DNA of 64,000 nucleotides from an uncultured Pseudomonadota bacterium. GTDB lineage: Bacteria; Pseudomonadota; Gammaproteobacteria; Steroidobacterales; Steroidobacteraceae. Positions 63,864 through 64,000 of the stretch are shown one piece after another. The position numbers and the translations under genes were made by a program. The stretch spans positions 21,002 to 85,001 of the forward strand of contig CAISEB010000040.1 in assembly GCA_903884235.1 (NCBI GenBank). The letters are read 5' to 3'. The notes below the pieces were generated by a model. It worked only from the letters and a program-made list of their open reading frames with translations, made no database searches and was not told where the DNA came from. Within the stretch, counting starts at the first letter, position 1. Each line of letters opens with the position of its first letter.

Positions 63864-64000
63864 CCTGCACTATGCATGAAGGACTGGATCTTCATGGTCA
63901 TGCGTACAAGTTTGGCGATGTCGGGGCGTGATGTCGATGCGCGACGGTGATTTTGCCGGCGGTTTGTGCGTTGGCGATCGATTGTCGAGCGCGGTATGCG
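63864..64000. other. Window end, no gene assigned
   Basis: 137 bases with visibly lower GC than the rest. One minus-strand frame is open from the window edge to a stop at 63860, overlapping the EAL gene stop, ending DIAKLVRMTMKIQSFMHSAG, but it resembles no family I know. It could be the end of a gene lying outside the window. Confidence 0.25.

Overview
The window comes from the chromosome of a very GC-rich gammaproteobacterium. The evidence is the block corB-like / ypjD-like / ffh / rpsP-rimM-trmD-rplS, whose order matches gammaproteobacterial genomes, together with kbl-tdh, hslR, rhlE, and a hut pathway that uses HutF plus N-formylglutamate amidohydrolase. Coding density is high, many genes overlap by 1-4 bases (ATGA/GTGA), and no tRNA, rRNA, insertion sequence, prophage or CRISPR array was seen. 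I would guess a Xanthomonadales/Nevskiales-like lineage, but that is inference.

Layout. (1) 1-3342: end of a SUF Fe-S operon (sufD partial, sufS, sufU, sufT, a Rieske protein, sixA). (2) 3339-10189: putA with a divergent Lrp-type regulator, an NTF2-like protein, then a membrane protein / winged-helix regulator / DUF4173 membrane protein unit with two copies of one ACTTT-N7-AAAGT inverted repeat. (3) 10313-13649: NUDIX hydrolase, hslR, kbl-tdh. (4) 13650-21199: a strong promoter, a highly structured leader, and five tightly coupled genes (HEAT-repeat membrane protein, processive GT2, TPR-YaiO outer-membrane barrel, LtaS-like phosphoglycerol transferase, GH18-like periplasmic hydrolase). I read this as an uncharacterised exopolysaccharide or envelope-polymer assembly system, and it is the best candidate for something new. 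(5) 21209-30154: sppA, rplS-trmD-rimM-rpsP, ffh, ypjD-like, CorC/HlyC-like, radA. (6) 30264-37720: CHASE2-Ser/Thr kinase, PP2C phosphatase, double-FHA protein, FMN 2-hydroxyacid dehydrogenase, rhomboid protease, rhlE. (7) 37801-42921: branched-chain amino acid degradation (ilvE, E2, E1beta, E1alpha) with a divergent BkdR-like Lrp regulator. (8) 42937-47526: a secreted beta-propeller/PHP metallohydrolase and an M3-like zinc peptidase. (9) 47548-60201: a ten-gene minus-strand run from hutF-hutC-hutU-hutG through an SDR, class-III aminotransferase, aldehyde dehydrogenase, CoA-transferase A/B and a second aminotransferase, with hutI divergent and a perfect HutC-type palindrome between hutF and hutI; hutH is not in the window. 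(10) 60262-63863: threonine aldolase and a HAMP-GGDEF-EAL protein predicted to be a c-di-GMP phosphodiesterase.

Functionally the window is dominated by amino-acid catabolism (proline, threonine/glycine, branched-chain, histidine), each with a local regulator where one is visible, plus an envelope-polymer operon and two signalling modules (Ser/Thr phosphorylation and c-di-GMP). All assignments rest on motifs and context read from the sequence; no database search was run.
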